Notes under the pieces: generated by a model
What the model was told of the DNA's origin: nothing
Databases searched by the model: none
What the model saw: the letters and a program-made list of their open reading frames with translations, nothing else
Translations under genes and position numbers: made by a program
Part shown: positions 27,939 through 35,853 of the stretch, piece after piece
How positions within the stretch are numbered: the first letter of the stretch is position 1
Layout: every line of letters begins with the position of its first letter
Source of the DNA: Allomesorhizobium camelthorni
GTDB lineage: Bacteria; Pseudomonadota; Alphaproteobacteria; Rhizobiales; Rhizobiaceae
Direction: 5' to 3'
NCBI RefSeq assembly: GCF_011045125.1
Contig: NZ_JAAKZF010000011.1
Coordinates: forward strand, 1-64,000
DNA: 64,000 nucleotides

Positions 27939-28355
27939 ATGTCGGATTACACGCAATTCGTTCAGAACCTGCCGGCCCGCGCCGCGGCGCCGGAGCCTGC
28001 CCCCGCGCGGCCGGGAAATTTCTCCGCGCTCATCGGACGCATCGAGGAGGCTGTCGAGGAAGAGACGGTGGCGATCCGCACCGATCTCGGCTTCGACATC
28101 AAGTCGTCAAACGCCCGCAAGAGCCGCTATCTCTACGAACTCACGCGCGCCATGAAGGGCGTCGGCGAGAGCAATTTCCTGGCCGAGCACCGCGACGGCA
28201 TCAAGCGGCTGCGTGAAAAGCTCGCAACCAACGAGGCCGCCATCCGCGCGCATCTGAACGCGGTCAGCGAGGTCGCCAATCTGATGCAGAACGCCATCCA
28301 GCGCTCCGAGGCCGACGGCACCTACTCGGCCGGCGAATTCGGGTGGGCACGGTGA
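27939..28355 (+). CDS. FlgN-like flagellar protein
   Basis: A 138-residue helical protein: FSALIGRIEEAVEEETVAIR, DIKSSNARKSRYLYELTRAM, and a C-terminal helix with ALNAVSEVANLMQNAIQ-type residues (seen: AHLNAVSEVANLMQNAIQ). The pattern resembles FlgN, the export chaperone of the FlgK and FlgL junction proteins. It lies 14 bp after flgJ-like and overlaps the next gene. Assignment is by weak similarity plus context. Confidence 0.65.
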   Translation: MSDYTQFVQNLPARAAAPEPAPARPGNFSALIGRIEEAVEEETVAIRTDLGFDIKSSNARKSRYLYELTRAMKGVGESNFLAEHRDGIKRLREKLATNEAAIRAHLNAVSEVANLMQNAIQRSEADGTYSAGEFGWAR

Positions 28356-28873
28356 TAAAATTCATCGCCGCGGCGATCTGGATCTGCATCGTCACCATCG
28401 GCGCCGTCATCTATTCGTTCCAGACATCCGGCGCCAATGCCGAGGCCAAGGGTCCAGCGCTTTTCGGCGGTCTCGACTACATCAAGACTGACGTTATCTC
28501 GGTTCCCATCCTCAGGAACGCCCGGGTCGACGGCTATTTCCTCGCCCGCCTGGTCTATGTGGTGGACCCCGCCAAGCTTAAGCTGCTTACGGTCCCGGTA
28601 GAGGCGATCCTGGTCGACGAGGTCTATTCCTATCTCTATTCCAATCCCCAGCTCGATTTCTCGGCCAACGAGACGTTGGATCTCGAAATATTTCGGGCCG
28701 GCATTCGCGACGCCATCAACGCCCGCGTGCAGGATGCGCTGATCGACGACATATTGGTCGAGCAGATCGATTTCCTGTCCAAGGACGATATACGCGACAA
28801 TTCGGTGCGCCGGCGGACCAAGGCTATCGAGGCGGGGAACAAAGCCGCCGGGTTGCCGGCCCCTGCCCACTAA
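28352..28873 (+). CDS. FliL-like membrane-anchored flagellar-region protein
   Basis: A 173-residue protein with one N-terminal membrane segment (about 4-22) and a periplasmic domain. Topology, size and the pattern VDGYFLARLVYVVDPAKL, then EIFRAGIRDAINARVQDALI, recall FliL, which surrounds the stator, but identity is not certain. It could be a rhizobial flagellar protein without enteric counterpart. The GTG at 28352 overlaps the previous stop (GTGA); a GTG at 28343 is the alternative. Last gene of the flagellar region in this window. Confidence 0.6.
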   Translation: MIKFIAAAIWICIVTIGAVIYSFQTSGANAEAKGPALFGGLDYIKTDVISVPILRNARVDGYFLARLVYVVDPAKLKLLTVPVEAILVDEVYSYLYSNPQLDFSANETLDLEIFRAGIRDAINARVQDALIDDILVEQIDFLSKDDIRDNSVRRRTKAIEAGNKAAGLPAPAH

Positions 28874-28910
28874 CGCCGATCGAATTGTGCTGGCCCCGTC
28901 TCAGCTTGCG

Positions 28911-28930
28911 TTGACGTAAACGTAAACGCA
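28911..28930. promoter_or_regulatory. Candidate operator with ACGTAAACG repeats
   Basis: The sequence TTGACGTAAACGTAAACGCA, with two overlapping ACGTAAACG units, lies 105 bp before the SCP2 gene. It is similar in style to sites of MerR-family regulators of fatty and branched-chain acid catabolism in proteobacteria (for example LiuR). This link is from memory and unverified. Confidence 0.35.
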
Positions 28931-29035
28931 GCGCTATAGGGAGGCGATTGCCGGTCGCGTTGGCTTGTGCCGCGCGTGGCCCTGGCGCACAACCGGAACA
29001 GGCGCGTCGCGCGCACCGCAAACAAGGAGCAGATC

Positions 29036-29317
29036 ATGGGCGTTAAGGAAATTGCCGACACGATGAAGTCGCGTGTCGAAGCCTCGGGCTTCGACCGCTC
29101 GGTCAAGTTCGACACCGGCTCGGACGGCGTGATCGTTATCGACGGCGCAACCATTTCGACGACTGACGCGCCGACCGACTGCACCATCAAGCTGGCGTTG
29201 GAAGATCTGGAATCGCTGGTTTCCGGCGATCTGAACCCGACTTCGGCCTTCATGACCGGCAAGATCAAGGTCGAAGGCGACATGTCGGTGGCAATGGCGC
29301 TCAGCCAGTTGTTGTAA
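29036..29317 (+). CDS. SCP2 sterol-binding domain protein
   Basis: A 93-residue single SCP2 domain that binds lipids or acyl chains: FDRSVKFDTGSDGVIVIDGA, CTIKLALEDLESLVSGDLNP, AFMTGKIKVEGDMSVAMAL. Small free-standing SCP2 proteins of this kind occur in many alphaproteobacteria; their cargo is unknown. The ATG at 29036 is chosen for the AAGGAG site at 7-8 nt; the longer frame upstream carries no domain. It ends at a strong terminator. Confidence 0.9.
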   Translation: MGVKEIADTMKSRVEASGFDRSVKFDTGSDGVIVIDGATISTTDAPTDCTIKLALEDLESLVSGDLNPTSAFMTGKIKVEGDMSVAMALSQLL

Positions 29318-29327
29318 TCCGGATTGC

Positions 29328-29354
29328 GGGAGAACCGGCCCAGCCGGTTCTCCC
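29328..29354. terminator. Bidirectional terminator
   Basis: Perfect 12-bp stem (GGGAGAACCGGC, loop CCA, GCCGGTTCTCCC) between the convergent SCP2 and acetyltransferase genes, 10 bp from one stop and 8 bp from the other. There is no long T-run, but the position supports terminator function for both. Confidence 0.7.
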
Positions 29355-29361
29355 AATACGC

Positions 29362-29976
29362 TTAGGCCGCGAGCAGCGTCCGGCCGGCTTTGAGCTTCCG
29401 GCCTGCTGCCTGCAAGGTTCCGGCCGCCCCTTCCAGCGTCCCTTCGCAAAGTTCGAGCGCCAGCAAGCGATGCTGCTCGTACGGGCCGGGCATTGCCAAC
29501 CGGCCGGTCTTTTCCGTCGAAAAGCCGAACCGTCCGTAATAGGGCGCATCGCCGACCAGCAGGATGGCGCGGTGGCCGAGATGACGGGCTTCAGCGATCG
29601 CATGCCGCATCAGCGCGGAACCAATGCCGGCGCTTTTCTGCGACGGGCAGACGGCAAGCGGCCCGAGCAGCAGGGCAGCGGCTTCGCTCTCTCCCACCGC
29701 CACGTCCCACAACCGGACCGTGCCGACCACAGCTCCCGCCATATCGCGCGCAACAAAGGCCAGCCCTTCCGACGGGCGCCGGCCGCGGCGCAGCGTTTCC
29801 GACGACTTTTTCCGCCGCTTCGGGCCCATGGCGCGGTCGAGCAACGCCTCGCGCGCGGGGATGTCGACGGCGGTTTCGGCAATGATGGTGAAAGCCAGAG
29901 CGCCACCAATCTCTTCCCTTGAGCGGGAGATCGGCAAATCGCCGAGACCGGCTTCAACAAAAGGAGAAAAGTCCAT
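29362..29976 (-). CDS. GNAT-family N-acetyltransferase
   Basis: A 204-residue acyl-CoA-dependent acetyltransferase of the YhbS type. The acetyl-CoA loop reads SQKSAGIGSALMRHAIAEAR (Q-x-x-G-I-G pattern) and a later core strand AILLVGDAPYYGRFGF. Start at the ATG 29976, with GAGG 9 nt upstream. It lies downstream of the ornithine/lysine decarboxylase gene on the same strand with a 95-bp gap; a joint role with polyamines is possible but not shown. Confidence 0.87.
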   Translation of the reverse strand: MDFSPFVEAGLGDLPISRSREEIGGALAFTIIAETAVDIPAREALLDRAMGPKRRKKSSETLRRGRRPSEGLAFVARDMAGAVVGTVRLWDVAVGESEAAALLLGPLAVCPSQKSAGIGSALMRHAIAEARHLGHRAILLVGDAPYYGRFGFSTEKTGRLAMPGPYEQHRLLALELCEGTLEGAAGTLQAAGRKLKAGRTLLAA

Positions 29977-30071
29977 TTCCACAATCCTCACAAGCGGAGT
30001 CTGTTCCACAAGCAAACCGTTTCAGGCGTATGTCGTCGCCTGAAACGGGTGATCCGACGGGCGCGAGCCCG

Positions 30072-31205
30072 TCAGATCACGTAGGATCGGAGAGGCTCGA
30101 AGCCGTTGAAGGCGACCGAGGCGTAGGTCGTGGTGTAGGCCCCGGTTCCCTCGATCAGCACCTCGTCGCCGATGGTCAGCGACAGCGGCAGCGGATAGGG
30201 CGTCTTCTCGTACATCACGTCGGCCGAATCGCAGGTCGGGCCGGCAAGCACGCACGGCGCGGTCTCGCTGCCGTCATGCGCCGTCACGATCGGGTAGCGG
30301 ATCGCTTCGTCCATCGTCTCGGCAAGGCCGCCGAACTTGCCGATGTCGAGAAACACCCAGCGCACATTATCGTTGTCGGCCTTCTTCGAGATCAGCACGA
30401 CTTCCGACTTGATGACGCCGGCATTCCCCACCATGCCGCGGCCCGGCTCGATGATCGTCTCGGGGATGTTGTTGCCGAAATGCTTCCTGAGCGCGGAGAA
30501 AATCGCCTCTCCATAGGCGCGTGCCGCGGGCACGTCCTTCAGATAGCGGGTCGGAAAACCGCCGCCCATATTGACCATCTTCAACACGATGCCTTCGGCG
30601 GCGAGCGTTGCGAATACCTGCTTGGCGTCGCCAAGCGCGCGGTCCCAGGCCGTCAGGTCAGTCTGCTGCGAGCCGACATGGAACGACACGCCATAGGCCT
30701 CGAGGCCGAGCTCGCGGGCGCGGCGCAGCACGTCGACCGCCATCGCCGGCACGCAGCCGAACTTGCGCGACAGCGGCCATTCAGCGCCCTCGCCGTCGGT
30801 CAGCACGCGGCAGAACACCCGTGCGCCCGGCGCGACGCGGGCGATCTTCTCGACCTCCTCGACGCAGTCCACGGCGAACAGCCGAATGCCCAGCTCATAG
30901 GCGCGTAGGATGTCGCGCTCCTTCTTGATGGTGTTGCCGAAGGAGATGCGGTCCGCTGGAGCCCCCGCGTCCATGGCCATCTCGACCTCGGCAACTGACG
31001 CGGTGTCGAAGGACGAGCCCATCGAGGCAAGCAGGCGCAGGATCTCCGGCGCCGGGTTTGCCTTCACCGCGTAATAAATCTTGGAATCGGGAAGCGCCTT
31101 CTCGAAGGCGCGGAAGTTGTCGCGCACGACGTCGAGGTCGACGACGAGGCAGGGGCCGTTCGGACGTCGGGTGGCGAGAAAGTCGAGGATGCGCTGCGTG
31201 GCCAT
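30072..31205 (-). CDS. odc2: Ornithine/lysine decarboxylase (fold type III)
   Basis: PLP-dependent decarboxylase that makes putrescine (and possibly cadaverine); 377 residues, as in the dual-specificity Odc2 of S. meliloti. PLP lysine at residue 48 in YYAVKANP; GGGFPTRY phosphate-binding loop; EPGRGMVG; catalytic cysteine motif GPTCDSADVM. The ATG at 31205 follows GGAG at 6 nt. It is preceded by a long leader with hairpins, likely a regulatory RNA. The product feeds homospermidine synthase, encoded at 62011. Confidence 0.94.
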   Translation of the reverse strand: MATQRILDFLATRRPNGPCLVVDLDVVRDNFRAFEKALPDSKIYYAVKANPAPEILRLLASMGSSFDTASVAEVEMAMDAGAPADRISFGNTIKKERDILRAYELGIRLFAVDCVEEVEKIARVAPGARVFCRVLTDGEGAEWPLSRKFGCVPAMAVDVLRRARELGLEAYGVSFHVGSQQTDLTAWDRALGDAKQVFATLAAEGIVLKMVNMGGGFPTRYLKDVPAARAYGEAIFSALRKHFGNNIPETIIEPGRGMVGNAGVIKSEVVLISKKADNDNVRWVFLDIGKFGGLAETMDEAIRYPIVTAHDGSETAPCVLAGPTCDSADVMYEKTPYPLPLSLTIGDEVLIEGTGAYTTTYASVAFNGFEPLRSYVI

Positions 31206-31480
31206 AAGTCTCTCCAATCGCGCCTTCCGGCGCGTGCAAGGGCTGCGGGACGCGGGCCATCAGCCTCGCGAACACGCTGGTCAAACAAAGGCGGGACAGA
31301 AATTCATGGAACCAGCCGGTGGAGACCCCGGAACCATGAAGCGCCGTCTCGCGGCGATGAACTTTTGGCCTTGCCCGGCCAAAAATTCGCTTTGTCTGCC
31401 TTGGCTTGGATTGGGGAGACCCGTTCCGCACTGCCGGCAATGAAGGTGTGCCTCTTCAGTAACCCCGGTCTTTGGACAAC
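31206..31480 (-). ncRNA. Possible speF-type leader RNA of the decarboxylase gene
   Basis: The region upstream of odc2 has strong RNA structure on the minus strand: a CGCGCC-GGAA-GGCGCG hairpin 17 nt before the start codon (GNRA loop), TTTTGGCC-6 nt-GGCCAAAA near 31370-31390, CGCCG-CGAGA-CGGCG near 31350, and CATTGCCGGCAGTG near 31430. The conserved speF RNA motif is known to precede ornithine decarboxylase genes in alphaproteobacteria, so location fits. I cannot match the consensus by eye; boundaries are approximate. Confidence 0.45.
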
Positions 31481-31751
31481 CGGAAGAGAACCAGAAAGGC
31501 CCGCACCGTCGTTGCTTCAAGGTGTCCTCGGTTTGGCGGTTGGCCGCTGAACCGACTGGAGGGGTTAGCTCCAGTTACCTTACCGACATCCCTCGCCATT
31601 CGAGGATCGGCGGACACCCACAGGCACGTGCGACTTTGGGCAAGCGCGATATATGAAACGCGACTGTCACAATCAATAAAAAACCGCATTGCAGCTTGTA
31701 AAAATTTGAGGGTCGAACAATGCTGAACGGATTGTATCCCCACGGTGAACG
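31481..31751. other. Upstream half of the 546-bp odc2-amidase intergenic region
   Basis: No gene was recognised here. It should hold the promoter of the odc2 leader (minus strand) and that of the amidase gene (plus strand). A small hairpin CTGGAG-7 nt-CTCCAG lies near 31556-31574. The part at 31650-31735 is AT-rich compared with its surroundings, which fits a promoter. Short open frames present lack codon bias or similarity. Confidence 0.5.
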
Positions 31752-33047
31752 ATGACTGCCGCGCCCGATCCCTTCAACGCTATCCTCGATCTGCCGCAAG
31801 TTCCTGTTCTGCATGCGAAATCCGGCCCCTTGGCGGGATTGCGGCTGGCGGTGAAGGACATTTTCGACGTCGCCGGCTACCGGACCGGCTGCGGCAACCC
31901 TCAGCTGTATCAGGAGGCCAAGCCGGCGGAAAAAACCGCGCCCGCCGTGCAGGTGATTCTCGACGCCGGCGCGGAGTTCGTCGGCAAGACGCAGACCGAC
32001 GAACTCGCCTTCTCGCTGATGGGCCAGAATGCGCATTTCCCTTTTCCTGTGAACCCGGCCGCGCCCGATCGCGTCACCGGCGGCTCGTCCTCGGGCTCGG
32101 CGGCAGCGGTTGCCGGCGGCCTCGCCGATATCGCGACCGGCTCCGATACGGGCGGCTCGATCCGCGCGCCGGCGAGCTTTTGCGGGCTGATCGGCCTGCG
32201 CACCACGCATGGCCGCATCCCGCTTGACGGCACGATGCCGCTTGCCCCCAGCCTCGACACGTTCGGCTGGTTCGCGCGCGACATCTCGACCTATGAGAAG
32301 GTGGCGGAGGTGGCGCTGGGCGCGGCTCCTTCCTCCCCCCTTGCGGGGGAGGTGTCCGCGAGGCGGACGGAGGGTGGAGACGAGGTGCTCGGTTCTGGAC
32401 CACCCGTCGGCTCCGCCGACACCCTCCCCGCAAGGGGGAGGGAGAGCGTCGCACTCCGCCTCTCCGCCCTCGACTCTCTCGTCCTTGGCCCCGGCGAAGC
32501 CGCCGAATACCGCCGCATGGTGGGGATCGTCGCGGCCGTCATCGGTGAGCCGGCGACCGCCCCTGCCCTCTCCCACTCCGTCGACGACCTCTACTGGTGC
32601 TTCCGCAAGCTGCAGGCATATGAAGCCTGGGCTGTCCATGGCGACTGGATTTCGCGGAAGGATCGCGGCCTCGGTCCCGGCGTCAGGGAACGCTTCGAGT
32701 TCGGCGCGACGCTAGGGCGCGAAGTCGCCGCCTCCGAGACGCAGCGGCGGACCGCCTTTCGCGCCGAACTGGCCGGCCTGCTCGGCAACGACGGATTTTT
32801 GGTCCTCCCGACGGTCCCAAGCGCGGCACCCCCGAAAGATTTGCCTGCGGAAGATTTGCAAGCCTATCGCGAACGCGCGCTGAGACTGCTCTGCCTCTCC
32901 GGCCTCTCCGGCTTCCCGCAGATCACGCTGCCGATCGGCGAGGTGCACGGCGCACCGTTCGGCATTTCCCTGCTCGGGCCTGCAGAAAGCGATCTTGCGC
33001 TGATCAGGCTCGGCCGCGAAATCCTCGCCGCCACCGGAAAGGCTTGA
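31752..33047 (+). CDS. Amidase interrupted in frame by a palindromic repeat
   Basis: Amidase-signature enzyme, 431 residues, hydrolysing an unknown amide. The Ser-cisSer-Lys triad is present: Lys in LAVKDIFDVAG, GGSSSGSAAAVAGGLADIA and nucleophile region GSDTGGSIRAPASFCG. Between YEKVAEVALGA and LSALDSLVLGPGEAAEYRRM, residues about 194-234 (PLAGEVSARRTEGGDEV to TLPARGRES) are encoded by a rhizobial palindromic repeat and have no amidase counterpart. The frame stays open across it. The remaining C-terminal half is normal (DGFLVLPTVPSAAP, SGFPQITLPIGEVHGAPFGI). Followed 4 bp later by a LysR gene. Confidence 0.9.
   Translation: MTAAPDPFNAILDLPQVPVLHAKSGPLAGLRLAVKDIFDVAGYRTGCGNPQLYQEAKPAEKTAPAVQVILDAGAEFVGKTQTDELAFSLMGQNAHFPFPVNPAAPDRVTGGSSSGSAAAVAGGLADIATGSDTGGSIRAPASFCGLIGLRTTHGRIPLDGTMPLAPSLDTFGWFARDISTYEKVAEVALGAAPSSPLAGEVSARRTEGGDEVLGSGPPVGSADTLPARGRESVALRLSALDSLVLGPGEAAEYRRMVGIVAAVIGEPATAPALSHSVDDLYWCFRKLQAYEAWAVHGDWISRKDRGLGPGVRERFEFGATLGREVAASETQRRTAFRAELAGLLGNDGFLVLPTVPSAAPPKDLPAEDLQAYRERALRLLCLSGLSGFPQITLPIGEVHGAPFGISLLGPAESDLALIRLGREILAATGKA
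32331..32452. repeat. Palindromic repeat inside the amidase gene
   Basis: About 122 bp with inverted arms of roughly 44 bp: TCCTCCCCCCTTGCGGGGGA, then GGTGTCCGCGAGGCGGAC on the left; the complement of ACCCTCCCCGCAAGGGGGAG on the right. The core hairpin CTCCCC-TTGCGGGG-AG is shared with repeats at 43904, 58746 and 60670. Confidence 0.88.
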
Positions 33048-33051
33048 GCCC

Positions 33052-33951
33052 ATGGACACGCTGACCCGTATGCGCGCCTTCATCGACGTGGTCGAGGCCG
33101 AGGGTTTTTCGGCCGCCGGCCGCAAGATCGGCCGTTCCAAGGCGCTGCTGTCGAAATATGTCCGCGAACTCGAAGACGAACTCGGCGCGTTGCTGCTCAA
33201 CCGCACGACCAGGCAGTTTTCGCTGACCGAAGCCGGCCACACCTATTACAAGCGCGCTTCCGAGATCGTCCGCGAGATCGACAATCTGGCCGATGTGGTG
33301 CGCGAATCGTCGGGCGACGTGCGCGGCCGCATAAAACTCTCTGCGCCGCGCACCTTCGCCGACGCGCCGATCGGCCAGTCGCTCATCGACTTCGCCAAAG
33401 AGCATCCGGACATCGTGCTGGATATCAATCTGGACGACCGCTTCGTCGACCTCGTCGAGGAAGGCTTCGACCTGGCGGTCCGCATCACGCGGCTGGAAAG
33501 TTCGTCGCTGATCGCGCGCCGGTTGGCGCCTTTTTCGGTGTGTCTCTGCGCCTCGCCCGAGCTGATCGAGAAGTGCGGCAAGCCGCGCCGGCCGCAGGAC
33601 CTGGCCAACCTGCCCTGCATCATCGACACCAACGGCCGCTGGCTGTCGAACTGGCCGTTCCTGGGCGATGGCGGCGAAGTGATAAGTGTTTCGGTTTCCG
33701 GGCCGATCGAGGTCAACAGCCCCATGGCGGCGCGCGCGGCCGCCGTCGCCGGCCTTGGTTTCGTGATCCTGCCCGACTTCATCGCCGAGCCCGACATCGC
33801 CGACGGCAAGCTGGTGGCCATGCTCGGCGACCGGATCCTGCCGGGCGGCGGCATTTTCGCCGTCTATCCGCATCGCCGCTATCTCCCGGCCAAGGTGCGC
33901 GTCTTCGTGGATTTCCTGGTGCAGTGGTTCAAGATACGGGATCGCGACTGA
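33052..33951 (+). CDS. LysR-family transcriptional regulator
   Basis: A 299-residue regulator with an N-terminal winged helix (MRAFIDVVEAEGFSAAGRKI, RSKALLSKYVRELEDELG, LLNRTTRQFSLTEAG) and a C-terminal substrate-binding domain (about 90-299). Sequence style is that of the CrgA/AaeR group. It lies 4 bp after the amidase stop on the same strand, so both are probably co-transcribed, which is unusual for LysR regulators (often divergent). Target unknown. Confidence 0.93.
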   Translation: MDTLTRMRAFIDVVEAEGFSAAGRKIGRSKALLSKYVRELEDELGALLLNRTTRQFSLTEAGHTYYKRASEIVREIDNLADVVRESSGDVRGRIKLSAPRTFADAPIGQSLIDFAKEHPDIVLDINLDDRFVDLVEEGFDLAVRITRLESSSLIARRLAPFSVCLCASPELIEKCGKPRRPQDLANLPCIIDTNGRWLSNWPFLGDGGEVISVSVSGPIEVNSPMAARAAAVAGLGFVILPDFIAEPDIADGKLVAMLGDRILPGGGIFAVYPHRRYLPAKVRVFVDFLVQWFKIRDRD

Positions 33952-34028
33952 GGATTGTGCCGGCGCCGGTCCCAATTTCGCCGGGTTTATGATAACTCTC
34001 CGTGGCTCTATCTTCACAGGAACAGGCA

Positions 34029-34694
34029 ATGCATCTGAAAAAGCGAGCAGCGATTCTGGCTTCGGCGCTTGCCATGGTTCTCGGCTCTTCGGCGCCCGTC
34101 CGCGTCCATCCGCACGTCTTCGCCGAAGCGCGACTGGATGTGATGTTGAACCCCGACAAGACCGTCAAGTCGCTGCGCCATCTCTGGCGCTTCGACGACC
34201 TGTTCTCCTCGACCGTGCTGATGGAGTTCGACAAGAACGCCGATCTGAAGCTCGACGATGCCGAGCTGCAGGACGTTTCCAACACGGTCTACTCCTCGCT
34301 GGCCGAATACGACTACTTCCAGCTCGTCACCGCCGACGGCAAGGACGTCTCGATGAAGCCGCCGCCCATGCTGATCGCCAATTACGAGGCCGACCAGTTG
34401 ATCATCCTGTTCGAATCTGAGCCGAAGGAACCTCTGAAGCTCGAGGGCAAGGTGGATTTCGGCATCTACGATCCGACCTTCTACACCGCGATCGATTTCG
34501 TGGAGGACGAGAACATGGCGGTGAACGATCTGCCGGCGACCTGCAAGCGCAGCGTCATCCGCCCCGACCCGGACGAGGCGATTGCGCAGAACCAGAGCAA
34601 TCTCACAGACGCATTCTTCAACGATCCATCCGGCACCGATCTGAGCAAGATCTTCGCCACAAGGCTCGAACTCGACTGCCAGGCTGAAGGATGA
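34029..34694 (+). CDS. DUF1007 periplasmic protein
   Basis: A 221-residue exported protein with signal peptide (about 1-29) and the family opening HPHVFAEARLDVML; EF-hand-like acidic stretch DKNADLKLDDAELQ at about 80-95 may bind a metal. DUF1007 proteins are typically encoded just before NicO-type nickel/cobalt permeases, as here (4 bp gap), and are thought to assist metal transport. The ATG at 34029 gives the expected signal peptide; a longer frame begins 27 bases upstream. Confidence 0.85.
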   Translation: MHLKKRAAILASALAMVLGSSAPVRVHPHVFAEARLDVMLNPDKTVKSLRHLWRFDDLFSSTVLMEFDKNADLKLDDAELQDVSNTVYSSLAEYDYFQLVTADGKDVSMKPPPMLIANYEADQLIILFESEPKEPLKLEGKVDFGIYDPTFYTAIDFVEDENMAVNDLPATCKRSVIRPDPDEAIAQNQSNLTDAFFNDPSGTDLSKIFATRLELDCQAEG

Positions 34695-34698
34695 TCTC

Positions 34699-35823
34699 GT
34701 GAACAAGACCGCGACGCGCATCGTTTTCGCAATCCTCGCTCTGACCTATGTGCTCACCCATTTCCTCGGCCATGCCCATGCGCAAAGCTCGCTCGGCATT
34801 GGCGCCAATGAAGCCGTTGCGCCCTCCACCGGCCTGTTCGCCGGCTGGATGAACTGGATCAACGTCCAGCAGCAGGGTTTTTACCGCTCGCTGACCGGCG
34901 CGCTGAAGGGAATGCGCGAGGATGGCGGCCAGGTCTGGCTGCTCGTCGGCCTGTCCTTCGCATACGGCATTTTCCACGCCGCCGGCCCCGGCCACGGCAA
35001 GGCGGTGATTTCGTCCTACATGCTGGCCAATGAAGTGGCGCTCAGGCGCGGCATCATGCTGTCCTTCGTGTCAGCCTTCCTGCAGGCGCTGACCGCAATC
35101 GTGGTGATGGCGCTGGTGTTCCTGGTGTTGCGCGGCACGGCGGTTTCGATGACCGACGCAACCTGGTTCCTGGAGGTCGCCAGCTACGCGCTGATCACGC
35201 TCTTCGGCGCATGGCTCCTGTGGCGGAAAGCAGGGCCGCGGATTGTCGGCCTGTTCCGCGGCAATCCGGTGCGCAGCCTTTCAGCGGCCCATGCGCATGG
35301 GCATTCCGGGCATGATCACGTCCACGATCACACCTGCTCGCACGATCATGCACATCACGATCATTCTCACGATCACGCTGCCGATTCGCACGCCGCCCAT
35401 TCTCACGATCACGCAGCTCATTCGCATTCCCACTCGGCGGGCGAGGTCTGCGCCACCTGCGGCCATTCTCATGCGCCCGACCCCGCGATGATCTCGGGCG
35501 ACCGCTTCAACTGGAAGACCGCCTGGTCGGCCGTCGCCGCGGTGGGCCTCCGCCCCTGCTCAGGCGCGCTGATCGTGCTCTCCTTCGCCTTCCTGAACGG
35601 GCTTTGGGCCGGCGGGGTGTTGTCGGTGTTCGCCATGGCGCTCGGCACGGCAATCACCGTCTCCGTGCTCGCCACCATCGCCGTGACCGCCAAGAACTGG
35701 GCTGTCGCCATCGCCGGCGACGGCCGCGCCGGAAATCGCGTCCACGCCACGATCGAGATCGCCGGCGCGGCCATGGTGTTCCTGCTCGGCCTGGCCCTGC
35801 TCGGCGCCAGCCTGAACGCGTAG
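34699..35823 (+). CDS. NicO-family nickel/cobalt transporter (RcnA-like)
   Basis: Inner-membrane nickel/cobalt permease, 374 residues. A signal-like first helix, then motifs HAAGPGHGKAVISSYMLANE and, after the loop, GLRPCSGALIVLSFAFLNGL (the RP-C-[ST]GA motif of NicO). A very His-rich cytoplasmic loop lies at about 198-262, with more than 20 histidines in HDH/HSH repeats, probably a metal buffer; it ends with CATCGHSHA. RcnA proteins export Ni and Co; related permeases import them, so direction is not certain. Partner of the DUF1007 gene. Confidence 0.9.
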   Translation: MNKTATRIVFAILALTYVLTHFLGHAHAQSSLGIGANEAVAPSTGLFAGWMNWINVQQQGFYRSLTGALKGMREDGGQVWLLVGLSFAYGIFHAAGPGHGKAVISSYMLANEVALRRGIMLSFVSAFLQALTAIVVMALVFLVLRGTAVSMTDATWFLEVASYALITLFGAWLLWRKAGPRIVGLFRGNPVRSLSAAHAHGHSGHDHVHDHTCSHDHAHHDHSHDHAADSHAAHSHDHAAHSHSHSAGEVCATCGHSHAPDPAMISGDRFNWKTAWSAVAAVGLRPCSGALIVLSFAFLNGLWAGGVLSVFAMALGTAITVSVLATIAVTAKNWAVAIAGDGRAGNRVHATIEIAGAAMVFLLGLALLGASLNA

Positions 35824-35853
35824 CGCCTTTCCCCAAGGGAAGAAAAAAGAAGA

